From assembly GCF_004362825.1 (NCBI RefSeq), contig NZ_SNXZ01000007.1:372001-436000 (forward strand): 64,000 nt of DNA, in the 5' to 3' direction. Made by a program: the position numbers and the translations under genes. Below the pieces are notes generated by a model. The model was not told where the DNA came from. It made no database searches and worked only from the letters and a program-made list of their open reading frames with translations. Within the stretch, counting starts at the first letter, position 1, and every line of letters starts with the position of its first letter. This DNA comes from Labedaea rhizosphaerae (GTDB lineage: Bacteria; Actinomycetota; Actinomycetes; Mycobacteriales; Pseudonocardiaceae). Positions 1-11,800 of the stretch are shown here, piece by piece.

Positions 1-1
1 G

Positions 2-811
2 GGAGTAGGCGTTCAAGGCGAGATCTTCATCGGCGGGGCCGGTGTGGCCCGGGGCTACCTCGGGCGGCCGGGGCTGACCGCCGAACGGTTCATGCCCGAC
101 CCGTTCGGTGTTCCCGGCGCCCGCCTGTACCGCAGCGGCGACCTCGCCCGGCACACCGCCGACGGCGAGCTCGAGTTCCTCGGCCGGGCCGACAGCCAGG
201 TGAAGATCCGCGGCTTCCGCATCGAGCTGGGGGAGATCGAGGTCGTGGTGAGCGCCTGCCCGCTGGTGGGCCAGGCCGCGGTGGTCGTGCGCGAGGACAA
301 GCCGGGGGACAAGCGGATCGTCGCCTACGTCGTGCCCAGCGGTGGCGCGGCGCAGGCCGGGCTGCCCGGTGCGGTGCAGCAGTTCGCGCTGGATCGCCTG
401 CCGCACTACATGATCCCGTCGACGGTCGTCGTCATCGACGCGATTCCGTTGACCACCAACGGAAAGTTGGACACCGCGGCCCTGCCCGCGCCTGCCGTCG
501 CCGCGGCGGACGCGCCGGAGACCGCGACCGAGCGCGCGGTCGCGCCGATCTGGGCCGACCTGTTGGAGCACGCGGCCGTCGGCCGCACGGATCACTACCT
601 CGAGCTGGGCGGGCACTCGCTGACCGCGGCCCGGATCGTCGCCCGCGTCCGCGCCGACTTGCGGGTGGACGTGCAGGTCCGCGACATCTACGACAACCCG
701 GTGCTCACGGACTTCGCCCGGCGCGTGGACCAACTGCGAGCCCAGGGCGCGCCGGCGCGGCCCGCGTTGCGCCGCATCGCCCGGACCGCATCGGTCGGTG
801 GGCACTCATGA
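2..811 (+). CDS. NRPS, C-terminal A-T part (5' end outside window)
   Basis: This is the end of a non-ribosomal peptide synthetase that starts before the window; its frame is open from base 2. What is visible is the C-terminal part of an adenylation domain: GEIFIGGAGVARGYL, then YRSGDLAR (A7), QVKIRGFRIELGEIE (A8) and TTNGKLD with the catalytic A10 lysine. A peptidyl carrier domain follows with LELGGHSL, whose Ser takes phosphopantetheine, and then about 45 residues of C-terminal linker. All motifs look intact, so the module should activate and tether one amino acid; the residues that set specificity lie outside the window. The stop TGA overlaps the ATG of the next NRPS (ATGA at 808), so the two are translationally coupled and probably hand over the chain in that order. 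Confidence 0.93.
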   Translation, partial: GVGVQGEIFIGGAGVARGYLGRPGLTAERFMPDPFGVPGARLYRSGDLARHTADGELEFLGRADSQVKIRGFRIELGEIEVVVSACPLVGQAAVVVREDKPGDKRIVAYVVPSGGAAQAGLPGAVQQFALDRLPHYMIPSTVVVIDAIPLTTNGKLDTAALPAPAVAAADAPETATERAVAPIWADLLEHAAVGRTDHYLELGGHSLTAARIVARVRADLRVDVQVRDIYDNPVLTDFARRVDQLRAQGAPARPALRRIARTASVGGHS

Positions 812-3800
812 CCGGCGCGCTGTCGCACCAGCAGGAACGACTGCACCTGGCGGAGAGCCTGAACTCAGGCACGTCCGCGAACAACCTCGGCTGCGTGCAC
901 TGGATCTCCGGTGCCCTGGACGTTCCGGCCCTCACGGCGGCGATCACGGAACTGCACCGGCGCCACGACATCCTCCGCACCCGCTACCCGTCCGCCGCCG
1001 CCCACGTGGTCGACCCGGCCGCCGAGCCGGCGTTGCCGGTCCAGGACCTCAGCGCGCTCACCGACCCGGCGGCCGAGGTGCGCCGGCTGCTGGACGCCTC
1101 CGTGGACGAACCGTTCGACCTGGCGGCCGCGGCGCCGATCCGCTGGTCGCTGTTCCTGCTCGGCCCCGATCGGTACGCCCTGACGTTGGTGGTGCACCAC
1201 ATCGCGTTCGACGCGTGGTCCAAACTGGTCCTCAACGACGAGCTCGCCGCGCTCTACGAAGGCCGGCCGCTCGACGCCGTGCCGGTCCAGTACGCGGACT
1301 ACGCGGCGCGGCAACGAGATCGGACCGAGGCGCTCGACGACTGGGTCGCCCGGTTGGCCGGCGCGCCCGCCGCCACCCGGCTGCCGTTCGACCACCAGCC
1401 CTATGCCGGAACGGGCTTCGACGGCCGGGCCAGCGAGATCCCGATGGACGCCGACGTCGTCCGCCGCGCCGAGCTCCTCGGCCGGCAGGAGCACTGCTCG
1501 CTGTTCATGGTTCTGCTGGCCGCGTTCGCCGGCCTGTTGTCCCGCTATGACGGCCGGCGCGACCTGGTGGTGGGCGTGCCCACGGCCGGCCGGGACGAGC
1601 CGGAACTGGAGAGCCTCATCGGGTGCTTCATGGACACCGTGCCGTTCCGGCTCGGTTTTCCCGAAGCGCGCACCTTCCGGGACCTGCTGGCCGTGGTCCG
1701 CGACGTCACGCTGGACACCCACGACCTGCAGGCGGTTGCGCTGGGCCGGCTGATCGGCGCGGTCCGGCCCGAGCGCGAGGCCGGCCGGGAACCCTTGGTG
1801 CAGGTCGTTTTCCAGGTCCGGAACACGCCCTACGAGCCGTTGTGCCTTGCCGGGCTGGACATCACCGAAGAGGCACGCAACCCCACGGCGACCGGCCTCG
1901 ACCTCAGCGTCAGCGTCGTCGAGGGCACCGGCACAGGTGGCACTGGCGGTCCGGTCGGCGTGTGGCAGTACAAGAGCGAGCTGTTCGAACCGGGCACGAT
2001 CGAGCGCCTGCAACAGGACTTCGAGCGCATCGTCGAGAAGGCCGTCAGCGACCCGGACGCCCCGCTGGACACCTACCTCGTCCCGATCGCGGTGACCGGA
2101 CCGGCCGCCGGGCAGCACGCGGTCACCGCCACCGGTGGTCCGATCGAGGACATGCTCCTGGCGATCTGGACCGAGGTCCTGGACGTCGACGACATCACCG
2201 CCGAGGACGACTTCTTCAAACTGGGCGGGCACTCGCTGACCGCGGGCCAGGTCATCGCCCGGATCGGTGAACTCACCGGCATCCCCACTCGTGGCCTCAT
2301 GCGCGACGTCCTGCGCCACTCGGTCCTCGCGGACTTCGCCGCCGTGCTCACCGAACGGCTCGCCGAGCACGGCATCGAGTTCCCCGTCGGAACCCGGCGC
2401 GAAAGCCGGATCCCGCTGTTCGACCGGGACCAGCCGCTGCCGTTGTCGCCGGCCCAGAAACGGTTGTGGTTCCTCGACCAGTTCGTCACCGACAGCTCCT
2501 CCTACTTCGTGCCGGTCGTGCTGCGCCTGCAGGGCACCCTGGACGTGCCGGCGCTGCGGCGGGCGCTGGCCGGGATCGTCGAGCGGCACGAGGTGCTGCG
2601 CACCAGTGTGGTCGTGCACGACGACGAACCGGTCGGCCTGATCCAGCCGGTGAGCCGGTTCGACCTCGAGGTCGTCGACGTCGAGGGCGACCTGGCGGAC
2701 GCCATCGCGGCCGAGACGTTCCGGCCGCTGGACCTGGCCGCGGGCCTGCCGATCCGCGCGACCCTGCTGCGGATCGCCGACGAGGACGCCGTGCTGTGCC
2801 TGACCGTGCACCACATGGCGTTCGACGGCGGCTCGCTCGACGTGCTGTTCGACGAGTTGGCGCAGCTCTACCGCGGCGCAACCCTGCCCGCGCTGGCGGT
2901 CCAGTACGCCGACGTCGTCGCCCACCAACTGTCCCTTCAGGACACTCCGGAATTCGCGCGGAAGCTGGACTTCTGGCGCGACGAGCTGACCGGCACGCAG
3001 GCGTTCGAGCTGGCGCCGGATCTGCCGAGGCCCGCCAAGCGGACCGGGTACGGCGTGTTGCACCCGTTCGCCGTGCCCGAGGACGTGACCCGGCGGCTGG
3101 AGGAGATCGCCGGCCGGCACGGCGTCACGCTGTTCATGACCGTGCTCGCGGCCTGGCGGACGCTGATGCACCGCTACACCGGCCAGGACGAGATCCTGCT
3201 CGGCACGCCCGCCGCCGAGCGGGACTCCACCGAGTCCGAGGCGTTGATCGGGTTCTTCATCAACATGCTGGTGCTGCGCGGCGACCTCGGCGGCGACCCG
3301 AGCTTCGGTGAACTGCTCGACCGCACCCGGGAAAACACGCTGGAGGCGTACGCGCACCAGGATGTGCCGTTCGACCGGCTGGTGGAGGAGCTGGCGCCGG
3401 ACCGGGACCCGTCCAGGACCCCGTTCTTCCAGACCGTGGTCAAGGCCGGCAACGCCACGCCGCGGCTGCCGGAGTTGCCCGGCCTGGTCGTGACGCAGCT
3501 GTCCGGACCGCCGATCCCGGCCAAGTACGACCTCGAGGTCGACGTCAACCGGGTGGCCGACGGCATGGTGGGCGAGCTGACCTACGACACCGGCCTGTAC
3601 CGGCCCGCCACGATCGCCCGGCTGGCCGGGCACTTCACCACCCTGCTGGCCGCGATCGCGGCCGCGCCGGACGAGCCGATCAGCCGGCTACCCCTGTCCG
3701 GCCAGGCCGAACACGAGCAGGTCCGGGCCTTGACCGCACGCCGCCCGATCGCCGTCCCCGCGCTCGCGTTGCACGAATTGTTCGAGGCGCAGGCACAGCG

Positions 3801-5553
3801 GACGCCGGACGCGGTGGCGGTGGTGCACGGCGCGCGCCGGATCACCTACGCCGAGTTGGACGGCTGGGCCAACGCGATCGCCACCGAGCTTCTCGAGCGT
3901 GGCGTCGGCCCGGACGTGGTGGTCGGCGTGCTGCTGGACCGTGCACCGGAGATGGTCGCGGGGCTGCTGGGCGTCCTCAAGGCGGGCGGGGCCTACCTGC
4001 CGATCGAGACCGAGAGCCCGGCCGCGCGAGTCGCCGCGGTGCTGACCGACTCGCGGGCGCCGGTCTGCCTGGTCGGCGAGCGACTCGCCGACGTCGTCGC
4101 GGCCGCGGGTTGCCGACCGTTGACCCCGCCCGCGCAGTGCACCGGCGAAGCACCGGAAGTCGTTGTACGGCCGGACAACCTGTGCGCCGTCTACTACACG
4201 TCCGGATCGACCGGCGCGCCCAAGGGCGTCGCCTGCACCCACGGCGGGTGGGTGAACCGGATGGCGTGGATGCAGCACCAGCACCCGCTGCAGGCCGGCG
4301 AGGCCGTGCTGCACAAGACAACCCTGACCTTCGACGACGCGGCGGTGGAGATCTTCTGGCCACTGGCGGTCGGCGCCACGGTCGCCCTGATCGATCCCGG
4401 TCTGCACCGCGATCCCCAGGCGATCATCGAGGCCACGATCCGCCACCGCGCCGTGCACGTCCAGTTCGTGCCGAGCATGTTGGACCTGTTCCTGGCCGGT
4501 CTGCCCGACGCGACCGGGTTCGAGTCGCTGCGCAGCGTGCTGTCCAGTGGCGAGGCGTTGCGCCCCGAACTGGTCCGCCGGTTCCGTGAGGTGTTCGGCG
4601 ACCGGGTCGTGCTCGACAACACGTGGGGCGCCACCGAGGTGTCGATCGACTCCACCTGCCGGGTCTGCCGCGCCGAGGACGGTACTGGTGACGGCGGTGC
4701 CGTGTCGGTCGGCGTGCCGATCGACAACAACGAGGTCCTGGTGCTGGACGAACGCATGGCCCAGCTGCCGATCGGGGTCGCGGGCGAACTGTGCATCGCG
4801 GGCATCGGTCTCGCCCGCGGGTATCTCGGGGATCCTCGGCGCACGGCGGAAAAGTTCGTTCCGCACCCTTACCTGGCCGGCGAACGGGTCTACCGGACCG
4901 GGGACTGGGGCCGGATGGGACCGGACGGCGCGTTGACGTTCCTGACCCGCCGCGACGACCAGGTCAAGATCCGGGGCGTCCGGATCGAGCTCGGCGAGGT
5001 CGAGCACGCGTTGCGGGCCCACCCGCAGGTGAGCGCGGCCGCCGTGATCGCCTGGGAGGCCGCGCCGGGGGACAAGCGCCTGGCCGCCTACGTGGTCGCG
5101 ACCTGCTCGGTGGATGAGCTGACGCGGCACGCCAAGCAGCTGCTGCCCGGGTACGCGGTGCCGGGGTCGATCGCGCTCCTGCCGGAACTTCCCGTGCACT
5201 CCAACGGAAAGCTGAACAAGCGGGCCCTGCCGGATCCGGAGCGCCGGACCGAGCCGGAGCCGGTGTCCTGCCCACCACGCACACCGACCGAAGCGGCCGT
5301 GTGCGAGATCTGGGCCGCCGTGCTCGGTCTGCCCGCGATCGGGGTGGACGAAGACTTCTTCGCGGCCGGCGGTCACTCGCTGCTGGCCACCAGGGCGATC
5401 GCCCGGCTGCGCCAGGCGTTCACCCCGACCCTGCCCCTGACCCTCATGTTCGACCACGCCACGCCGGCCGGTGCCGCCGCGGCGATCGAAGAAGTCCTGT
5501 TCGAGGAGATCGCCGGGCTGAGCGACGAACAAGCCAGCCGGCTGCTGAGCTGA
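808..5553 (+). CDS. NRPS with domains C-T-C-A-T; first module has no A domain
   Basis: A 1581-residue NRPS. The first C domain (about 5-440) has HHIAFD at 130-135. It is followed directly by a carrier domain (FFKLGGHSL, Ser476) with no adenylation domain between them. The second C domain (about 530-960) has HHMAFDGG at 668. The A domain (about 985-1470) has [11 protein letters not shown] at 1130, [15 protein letters not shown] and NGKLNKRAL, so it looks active. The last carrier domain has AAGGHSL with Ser1524. The specificity residues read by eye are about D-D-V-F-L-S-T-I-D-K, which I cannot assign. The protein ends in a short acidic tail ([11 protein letters not shown]), typical of NRPS C-terminal docking segments. 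The A-less C-T unit must be loaded by another protein or serve as a non-loading transfer point; the free A domain at 20704-22821 is the obvious candidate. It lies between an upstream NRPS (ATGA overlap) and an MbtH gene. Confidence 0.95.
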   Translation: MTGALSHQQERLHLAESLNSGTSANNLGCVHWISGALDVPALTAAITELHRRHDILRTRYPSAAAHVVDPAAEPALPVQDLSALTDPAAEVRRLLDASVDEPFDLAAAAPIRWSLFLLGPDRYALTLVVHHIAFDAWSKLVLNDELAALYEGRPLDAVPVQYADYAARQRDRTEALDDWVARLAGAPAATRLPFDHQPYAGTGFDGRASEIPMDADVVRRAELLGRQEHCSLFMVLLAAFAGLLSRYDGRRDLVVGVPTAGRDEPELESLIGCFMDTVPFRLGFPEARTFRDLLAVVRDVTLDTHDLQAVALGRLIGAVRPEREAGREPLVQVVFQVRNTPYEPLCLAGLDITEEARNPTATGLDLSVSVVEGTGTGGTGGPVGVWQYKSELFEPGTIERLQQDFERIVEKAVSDPDAPLDTYLVPIAVTGPAAGQHAVTATGGPIEDMLLAIWTEVLDVDDITAEDDFFKLGGHSLTAGQVIARIGELTGIPTRGLMRDVLRHSVLADFAAVLTERLAEHGIEFPVGTRRESRIPLFDRDQPLPLSPAQKRLWFLDQFVTDSSSYFVPVVLRLQGTLDVPALRRALAGIVERHEVLRTSVVVHDDEPVGLIQPVSRFDLEVVDVEGDLADAIAAETFRPLDLAAGLPIRATLLRIADEDAVLCLTVHHMAFDGGSLDVLFDELAQLYRGATLPALAVQYADVVAHQLSLQDTPEFARKLDFWRDELTGTQAFELAPDLPRPAKRTGYGVLHPFAVPEDVTRRLEEIAGRHGVTLFMTVLAAWRTLMHRYTGQDEILLGTPAAERDSTESEALIGFFINMLVLRGDLGGDPSFGELLDRTRENTLEAYAHQDVPFDRLVEELAPDRDPSRTPFFQTVVKAGNATPRLPELPGLVVTQLSGPPIPAKYDLEVDVNRVADGMVGELTYDTGLYRPATIARLAGHFTTLLAAIAAAPDEPISRLPLSGQAEHEQVRALTARRPIAVPALALHELFEAQAQRTPDAVAVVHGARRITYAELDGWANAIATELLERGVGPDVVVGVLLDRAPEMVAGLLGVLKAGGAYLPIETESPAARVAAVLTDSRAPVCLVGERLADVVAAAGCRPLTPPAQCTGEAPEVVVRPDNLCAVYYTSGSTGAPKGVACTHGGWVNRMAWMQHQHPLQAGEAVLHKTTLTFDDAAVEIFWPLAVGATVALIDPGLHRDPQAIIEATIRHRAVHVQFVPSMLDLFLAGLPDATGFESLRSVLSSGEALRPELVRRFREVFGDRVVLDNTWGATEVSIDSTCRVCRAEDGTGDGGAVSVGVPIDNNEVLVLDERMAQLPIGVAGELCIAGIGLARGYLGDPRRTAEKFVPHPYLAGERVYRTGDWGRMGPDGALTFLTRRDDQVKIRGVRIELGEVEHALRAHPQVSAAAVIAWEAAPGDKRLAAYVVATCSVDELTRHAKQLLPGYAVPGSIALLPELPVHSNGKLNKRALPDPERRTEPEPVSCPPRTPTEAAVCEIWAAVLGLPAIGVDEDFFAAGGHSLLATRAIARLRQAFTPTLPLTLMFDHATPAGAAAAIEEVLFEEIAGLSDEQASRLLS

Positions 5554-5564
5554 AGGAGAACACC

Positions 5565-5762
5565 ATGACCGAGAACGAGCAGCAGTACCAGGTCGTCGTC
5601 AACGACGAGGAGCAGTACTCGATCTGGCCGGCCGGCCGGGAACTCCCGCCCGGCTGGCGGGCCGACGGCGTGACCGGCGCCAAGGAGCACTGCCTCGCGC
5701 ACATCGAAGAGGTGTGGACCGACATGCGGCCGCTGAGCCTGCGCCGCCAGATGGCGTCCTGA
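5565..5762 (+). CDS. MbtH-like NRPS accessory protein
   Basis: A 65-residue MbtH-family protein. MbtH proteins bind the small face of A domains and are needed for solubility or activity of many of them. The family pattern is clear: N-terminal [19 protein letters not shown], and later [19 protein letters not shown], with the conserved Trp residues and the NxEEQYSxWP signature. The start is set by an AAGGAG ribosome binding site immediately after the stop of the upstream NRPS. It sits between two large NRPS genes, so it most likely serves the A domains of both and perhaps the free A domain at 20704-22821. Length is normal for the family. Confidence 0.95.
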   Translation: MTENEQQYQVVVNDEEQYSIWPAGRELPPGWRADGVTGAKEHCLAHIEEVWTDMRPLSLRRQMAS

Positions 5763-5820
5763 CCCCGGTCCTCATCGGCCCGACCCCAGTGACATCACCC
5801 GCGACCTTCGAGGGATCTCG

Positions 5821-8800
5821 ATGACCACGACTCCACCCGTCTCCCGCACGCTCTCACCGGCCAAGCTCGCACTGCTGCGGCAGCGGCTCACCGGGACGGG
5901 CGACCGGGCCGCGAGCGGTATCCCCGCCCGTCCGGCCGGCGAACAGGTGCCGCTACCCCCGGTGCAGCACGCGCTCTGGGTGGTCGACCAGTTCCTCGAG
6001 GACAACTCGGTCTACAGCATGCACCGCGGGCTGTGGCTGCGTGGCCCGCTCGACGTGGGCGCGTTGCGGGCCGGACTGGACGAGGTGGTGCGCCGGCACA
6101 GCGTGCTGCGCACCACCTATGCCCGCGGCGCCGAACCGGTACCCACCACCACCGAGGGGCCGGCCGCGTTCGAACTGGTCGCCGTGTCCACAACGGACGA
6201 CGCGGTCGAACTGGCATGTGCGCAGTTGCGGCGACCGTTCGACCTGGCGGCAGGCCCGGTCTTTCGCAGCACGCTGTTCCGCGTCTCGGCCGACGAACAC
6301 CTCCTGGTGCTCAACACCCACCACATCGCCGGCGACGGCCTGTCCTACGAGGTCCTGGGCCGGGAACTGGCCGAGCTGTACTCCGCGGCCGTCCGCGGGC
6401 GCCGGCCAACGCTGCCCGCGCTGCCCATCCAGTACGCCGACTACGCGCACTGGCAGGCCGGACGGGTGAAGGGCGAGCTGCTGGACCGGCAGCTGGACTA
6501 CTGGCGCGGCGCGTTCGCGGGCGTGCGTCCGGTGCTGCAACTGCCCACCGACCGCGCCTACCCGGCGCGACCGTCCTATCAGGCCGGTCGCGTGACCAGG
6601 ACGCTCAGCCCCGAGCTGACCGCCGCGGTGCGCTCGCTCGCCCGTGCGCACGGCGTCACCTTGTTCAGCACGTTGCTGTCCGCCTTCGGGGTCCTGCTGC
6701 ACAAGTGCAGTGCGCAGGACAGTTTCGCCGTCGGCACGTTGACCTCGGGCCGGAACACGCCCGAGGTCGACGGGCTGATCGGCCTGTTCGCCAACACCGT
6801 GGCGATCCCGGCCGACCTGACCGGGAACCCGACGTTCACCGAGTTGCTCACCAGGACGCACCGGGCCGTGCTCGGCGCCATGGACCACCAGGACGTGTCG
6901 TTCGAGCAGATCGTCACGGCCGTGCACCCGGCCCGGGACCCGGCTCGCAACCCCTTGTTCCAGACGCTGTTCCAGCTCATCGAGACCGGCACGGACGAGT
7001 GGGACTTCGCGGGCCTGGACGTCGAGTCCGCCGATCTGCACAACGACACCGGCAAGGTGGAGCTCGCGCTGTTCGCCGCCGACCGCGGGGCGCGGATCGA
7101 GCTGGAGATCGAGTTCGCGGTCGACCTGTTCACGGCCGAGACCGGCGCGCGGTTCGCCGACCGGCTGGTCCGAACCCTCGAGGCAGTGGTGGCCGACCCG
7201 GGCGCCCGGCTGTCCACTGTGGACGTCATCTCGACCGGGGAACGCGAGTTGGTGACCACCGGCTGGAACGACACCGCCGCGCCCTTCCCGCGCGCCACCG
7301 TGCCCGAGCTGTTCGAGGCCGCGGTCCGGAAGACCCCGCAGGCGCGGGCGATCCTCGACACGGACGGCACCGGCGTGACCTACGCGCAGCTGAACGAGCG
7401 CGCGAACCGCCTGGCCCACCACCTGCGTGGGCTCGGCGTGGGCTGCGAGTCCGTGGTCGGTGTGTGCGTCGAGCACAGCGTCGACATGTTCGTCGCGCTG
7501 CTCGGGGTGCTGAAGGCCGGGGGCGCGTACGTGCCGCTCGACCCGGAGCACCCGGCCGACCGTCTCGGCTTCATCCTCTCGGACACCGGCGCGCAGGTGG
7601 TGCTCGCCCAGGACCGGGTCAGCCACGTGCTGCCCGCGTTCGACGGGCTGGTCGTGTCGCTGGACCGGGCGCCGCTCGACCAGCAGCCCGCGACCGATCC
7701 GGAGCCGGTGAGCGGTCCGGACAACCTGATCTACGTGATCTACACGTCCGGCTCGACCGGCCGGCCCAAGGGCGTGATGATCTCCCACCTCGGCCTGGTC
7801 AACTACCTGTGGTGGGCGATCGAGGGCTACGGCCTGCACAGCGGCACCTCCGGTGCGCCGATGCTGGGCTCGATCGCGTTCGACCTTTCCGTGCCGAACT
7901 TCTTCCTGCCGCTGATCGGCGGCCAGGACGTCACGCTGCTGCCCACCGACCGGACCCTGGAGGCGCTGGCCGACCTGGTTCGCCGGCCGGGTGACTTCAG
8001 CCTGCTGAAGCTGACCCCAGGCCACCTGGACGTGCTGCGCGGTGCGCTGGGTGAGCAGGCACAGGTGGAGTCCGTGCACACGTTCGTGGTCGGCGCCGAC
8101 GAGGTCCGGCCGGAGACGGTGACGGCGTGGCAGAAGATCGCGCCGCACGCGACGATCATCGACGAGTACGGCCCGACCGAGACCGTCGTCGGCTGCTCGA
8201 CGTACGTCATCGACGAGACGTTCGACCCGGCGGTGCCGGTGTCCATCGGGCGCCCGATCGCGAACATGACCATGTACGTCCTCGGTGACGACCTCGCCCC
8301 GGTCCCGGTCGGTGTGGTCGGCGAGTTGTGCATCGGCGGGATCGGGGTGGCCCGCGGGTACCTCAACCGCCGCGGCCTGACCGCCGAGAAGTTCGTGCCG
8401 GACCCGTTCGCCCGCGACGGCGGCGCCCGGATGTACCGGACCGGGGACCTCGCGCGGTTCCGGTCCGACGGCAACCTGGAGTTCCTCGGCCGGACCGACC
8501 ACCAGGTCAAGATCCGCGGCTACCGGATCGAACTCGGCGAGATCGAGGCCCGGCTGCTGTTGCACCCGGCGGTCAGCGAGGCGGTCGTGGTCGCCCGCCA
8601 GGAACCGTCCGGACCGAAGCGCCTCGCCGGCTACGTCGTGTCCACAGTGGAGGTGCAGCCGGACGAGCTGCGGGCGTACCTGGCCAAGGCCCTGCCCGAC
8701 TACATGGTGCCGTCGACCGTGACCGTGCTCCCCGAGATGCCGCTGACCGAGGCCGGCAAGGTGGACCGCAAGGCGCTGCCGGAGCCGGTGGCCGCTGTCG

Positions 8801-11800
8801 TGTCCTACCAGGCACCGACCACGCCGGTGCAGCACACGCTCGCCGAGATCTGGACCGGCGTGCTGGGCCGCGCGGTCGGCGTGCACGACGACTTCTTCGA
8901 CCTCGGCGGCGACTCGATCCTGGCGATCCAGATCGTGGCCAAGGCTCGGCAGGCCGACCTCGCGGTGACCGTCCGGCAGGTCTTCGAGCACCGCACCGTC
9001 GCGGCGCTGGCCGACGCGGTGGCCGACGCGGTGGCCGACGCGGTGGCCGACCGCACGCGACCGGCCACGCACGCCGACCAGGACGTGGTCACCGGGGCGG
9101 TCGAGCCGACGCCGATCATGCGCTGGTTCGCCCGGCAACCGGTCAACCACGACCACTACAACCAGTCCGTCCTGCTGCGGTGCCGCCCCGGCGTGCGCCC
9201 GGAGATCCTCGACAAGGCCATGACCGCGCTGATCGCGCACCACGACGCCCTGCGACTGCGGGTGTCGGCGGGCACGGTCAGGATCGTGGCGCCGGACGGC
9301 CGTTCCGTGCTCCACACCACGCCCGACCACGACGTGCAGAGCCGGCTGTCGCTCGCCGACGGCCCGACGGTCGCGGCCGTGGTGTGGCCCGAGGACCGGC
9401 TGCAGCTGGTGGTGCACCACATCGCGGTCGACGCGGTGTCCTGGCCCATCCTGCTGGCGGACCTGGAAACGGCCTGTGCGCAGCTGGAAGCCGGGCGTCC
9501 GGTCGCCCTGCCGGCGAAGAGCACGTCGTTCCAGCACTGGGCCGAGCGCATGGCCGGGTATCCGGTCCGGACCGTGACCCCGGAGGGCGAACCGTTCCCG
9601 GTCGACCACCGCGACGGCCCGAACACCGAGGAATCGCAACGCTGCGTCGACGTCACCCTCCCGCCGGAACTGACCGACGCCCTGGTGCACCGGGTCCCGG
9701 CGGCTTACCGGACCGAGATCAACGACCTGCTGCTGACCGCGCTGGCGGTCACGATCGCGGACTGGACCGGCGGCGATTCGGCGTTCGTCGAGCTCGAGGG
9801 CCACGGCCGCGAACAGCTGTGGGACGACGTGGACGTGTCCAGGACGGTCGGCTGGTTCACGAACCTGCTGCCGATCGGTCTGCGGGTGCCCGGCCAGGAG
9901 TGGGGCGAGCGGCTCAAGTCGGTCAAGGAACAACTGCGCGCGGTGCCCGGCAACGGAATCGGCGTCGAGAGCACCCGGCCGGCCGAACTGTGCTTCAACT
10001 ACCTGGGCCGGCTGGACCAGCAACGCGGCGAGCCAGGGCGCTTCACCGAGGTGCCGGACGTGCTCGGCGCTCGGCGTGACCCGCGCAGCGAACGGTCGTA
10101 CCTGCTCGACATCACCGCCGGGATCGAGTCGGGCACGCTGCAGCTGAGCTGGGGGTATTCGGTCAACCGGCACGACGAGCAGACCGTCCGCCTGCTCGCC
10201 GAGAGCTACCTGGCCAACCTGACGGCGCTGATCGAGCACTGCTTGACCCACACCGGGGCCACCCCGAGCGACTTCCCGCTGGCCGGCCTGGACCAGTCCA
10301 CTCTGGACGGATTGCTGTCCGGCACGGACGGCGTGGTGGCCGACGTCTACCCGTTCTCGCCGTTGCAGGCGGGCATGGTGTTCCACTCCACCTACGACCA
10401 GGACTCGCGCAACTACCTGGAACAGCTGGGCTTCGTCATCCGCGGTGACCTGGACGTGGCCGCCTTCGAGCGGGCTTGGCAGCACGTGGTGGACCGGCAC
10501 GCCGTCCTGCGCAGCAGGTTCGCCTGGGCGAACCTGCCCGCCCCCATGCAGGTGGTCCTGCGTGACCAACGGGTCCGGATCGAGCAGCCGACGGGCTCGC
10601 TGGCCGACTACCTGGCCGCGGACAGCGAACGCGGCATCGACCCGGCCACGGATCCGATGCGGCTCGCCGTGCTCGCGACCGGGCCGCACGAGTGGTCGTT
10701 CGTGTGGACCTTCCACCACGTGATGCTGGACCGTTGGAGCGTCTCGGCGGTGCTGGACGAGGTCCTCGCGTGTTACGACGGCCGGACGATCGCGCACGAA
10801 CCGCCCCGCTACCGCGACTACATCGCCTGGCTGGCCGCCCAGGACCGGGCCGAGGATGCCGCCTTCTGGCGCCAGGAGCTCGACGGTTTCACCGAGCCGA
10901 AGCGGCTGCCGGTGCGCACGGACCTGGACCTCACCCGGGTCCAGACCCGGCTCCCGGCCGACGTCGCCGCCCAGGTGCGCGAGCTGGCCCAGCGGGCCCG
11001 GTGCACGGTGAACACCGTCCTGCACATGGCCTGGGGGCTGCTGCTGAGCCGCTACACCGGCGCCGACGACGTCCTGTTCGGCACCACCGTGGCCGGGCGA
11101 AGTGCCGAGGTCCGCGGCATCGAGCAGATGGTCGGCCTGCTGATCAACACCATCCCGGCCCGGGTGCGGATCGACCAGGACGCCTCGGCGCTCGAACAGC
11201 TGGCGGTGCACCACGCCAAGCTGTCGGAACTGCGCGACCACGAGCACAGCGCGCTGGTGGACATCAACCGCTGCGCGCAGACCCCGGCCGGAACGCCGTT
11301 GTTCGACACACGGTTCGTCTACGAGAACTTCGGCGACGGCGAGGACAGCGCACTGGACATCGAGTCCATAGAGGACATCATCGAGCGCACGAGCTACCCC
11401 GTGGTGGTCGAGGTCCACCACGGCACCGGGATCGACGTCGCGATCAGGTCCACAGTGGACGGGGCAGCGCTGCTGGACCACTACGTGCACGTGATCACGC
11501 AGCTGGCCGCCCGTCCCGGGGACCGCCTGGGCGCGATCGAACTGCTGACCCCGGCGCAGCGGGACCGGATGCTCCGGGAGTGGAACGACACCGCCGTTCC
11601 CACCCCGGACGACACCCTCGCCGAGCTGTTCGAGGCGCAGGTCCGTACGACGCCCGACGCGATCGCGTTGGTCGACAGCGACGGGCAGAGCACCACCTAC
11701 GCGGAGCTGAACGGCCGGGCGAACCGGCTGGCGCACCACCTGAGGTCGCTCGGCGTCGGGTGCGAGACCCCGGTGGGCATCGGCCTGGACCGGTCGGTCG

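Noticed and set aside
865-3633. Open frame of 922 codons on the minus strand opposite the C-T-C-A-T NRPS
   Set aside because: Shadow of a high-GC coding strand: sequence is Gly/Arg/Gln/Val rich, shows no domain, and lies fully antisense to clear NRPS domains.
9010-9050. CRISPR-like or minisatellite array
   Set aside because: It is a short in-frame ADAV codon repeat without spacers, limited to about 40 bp.
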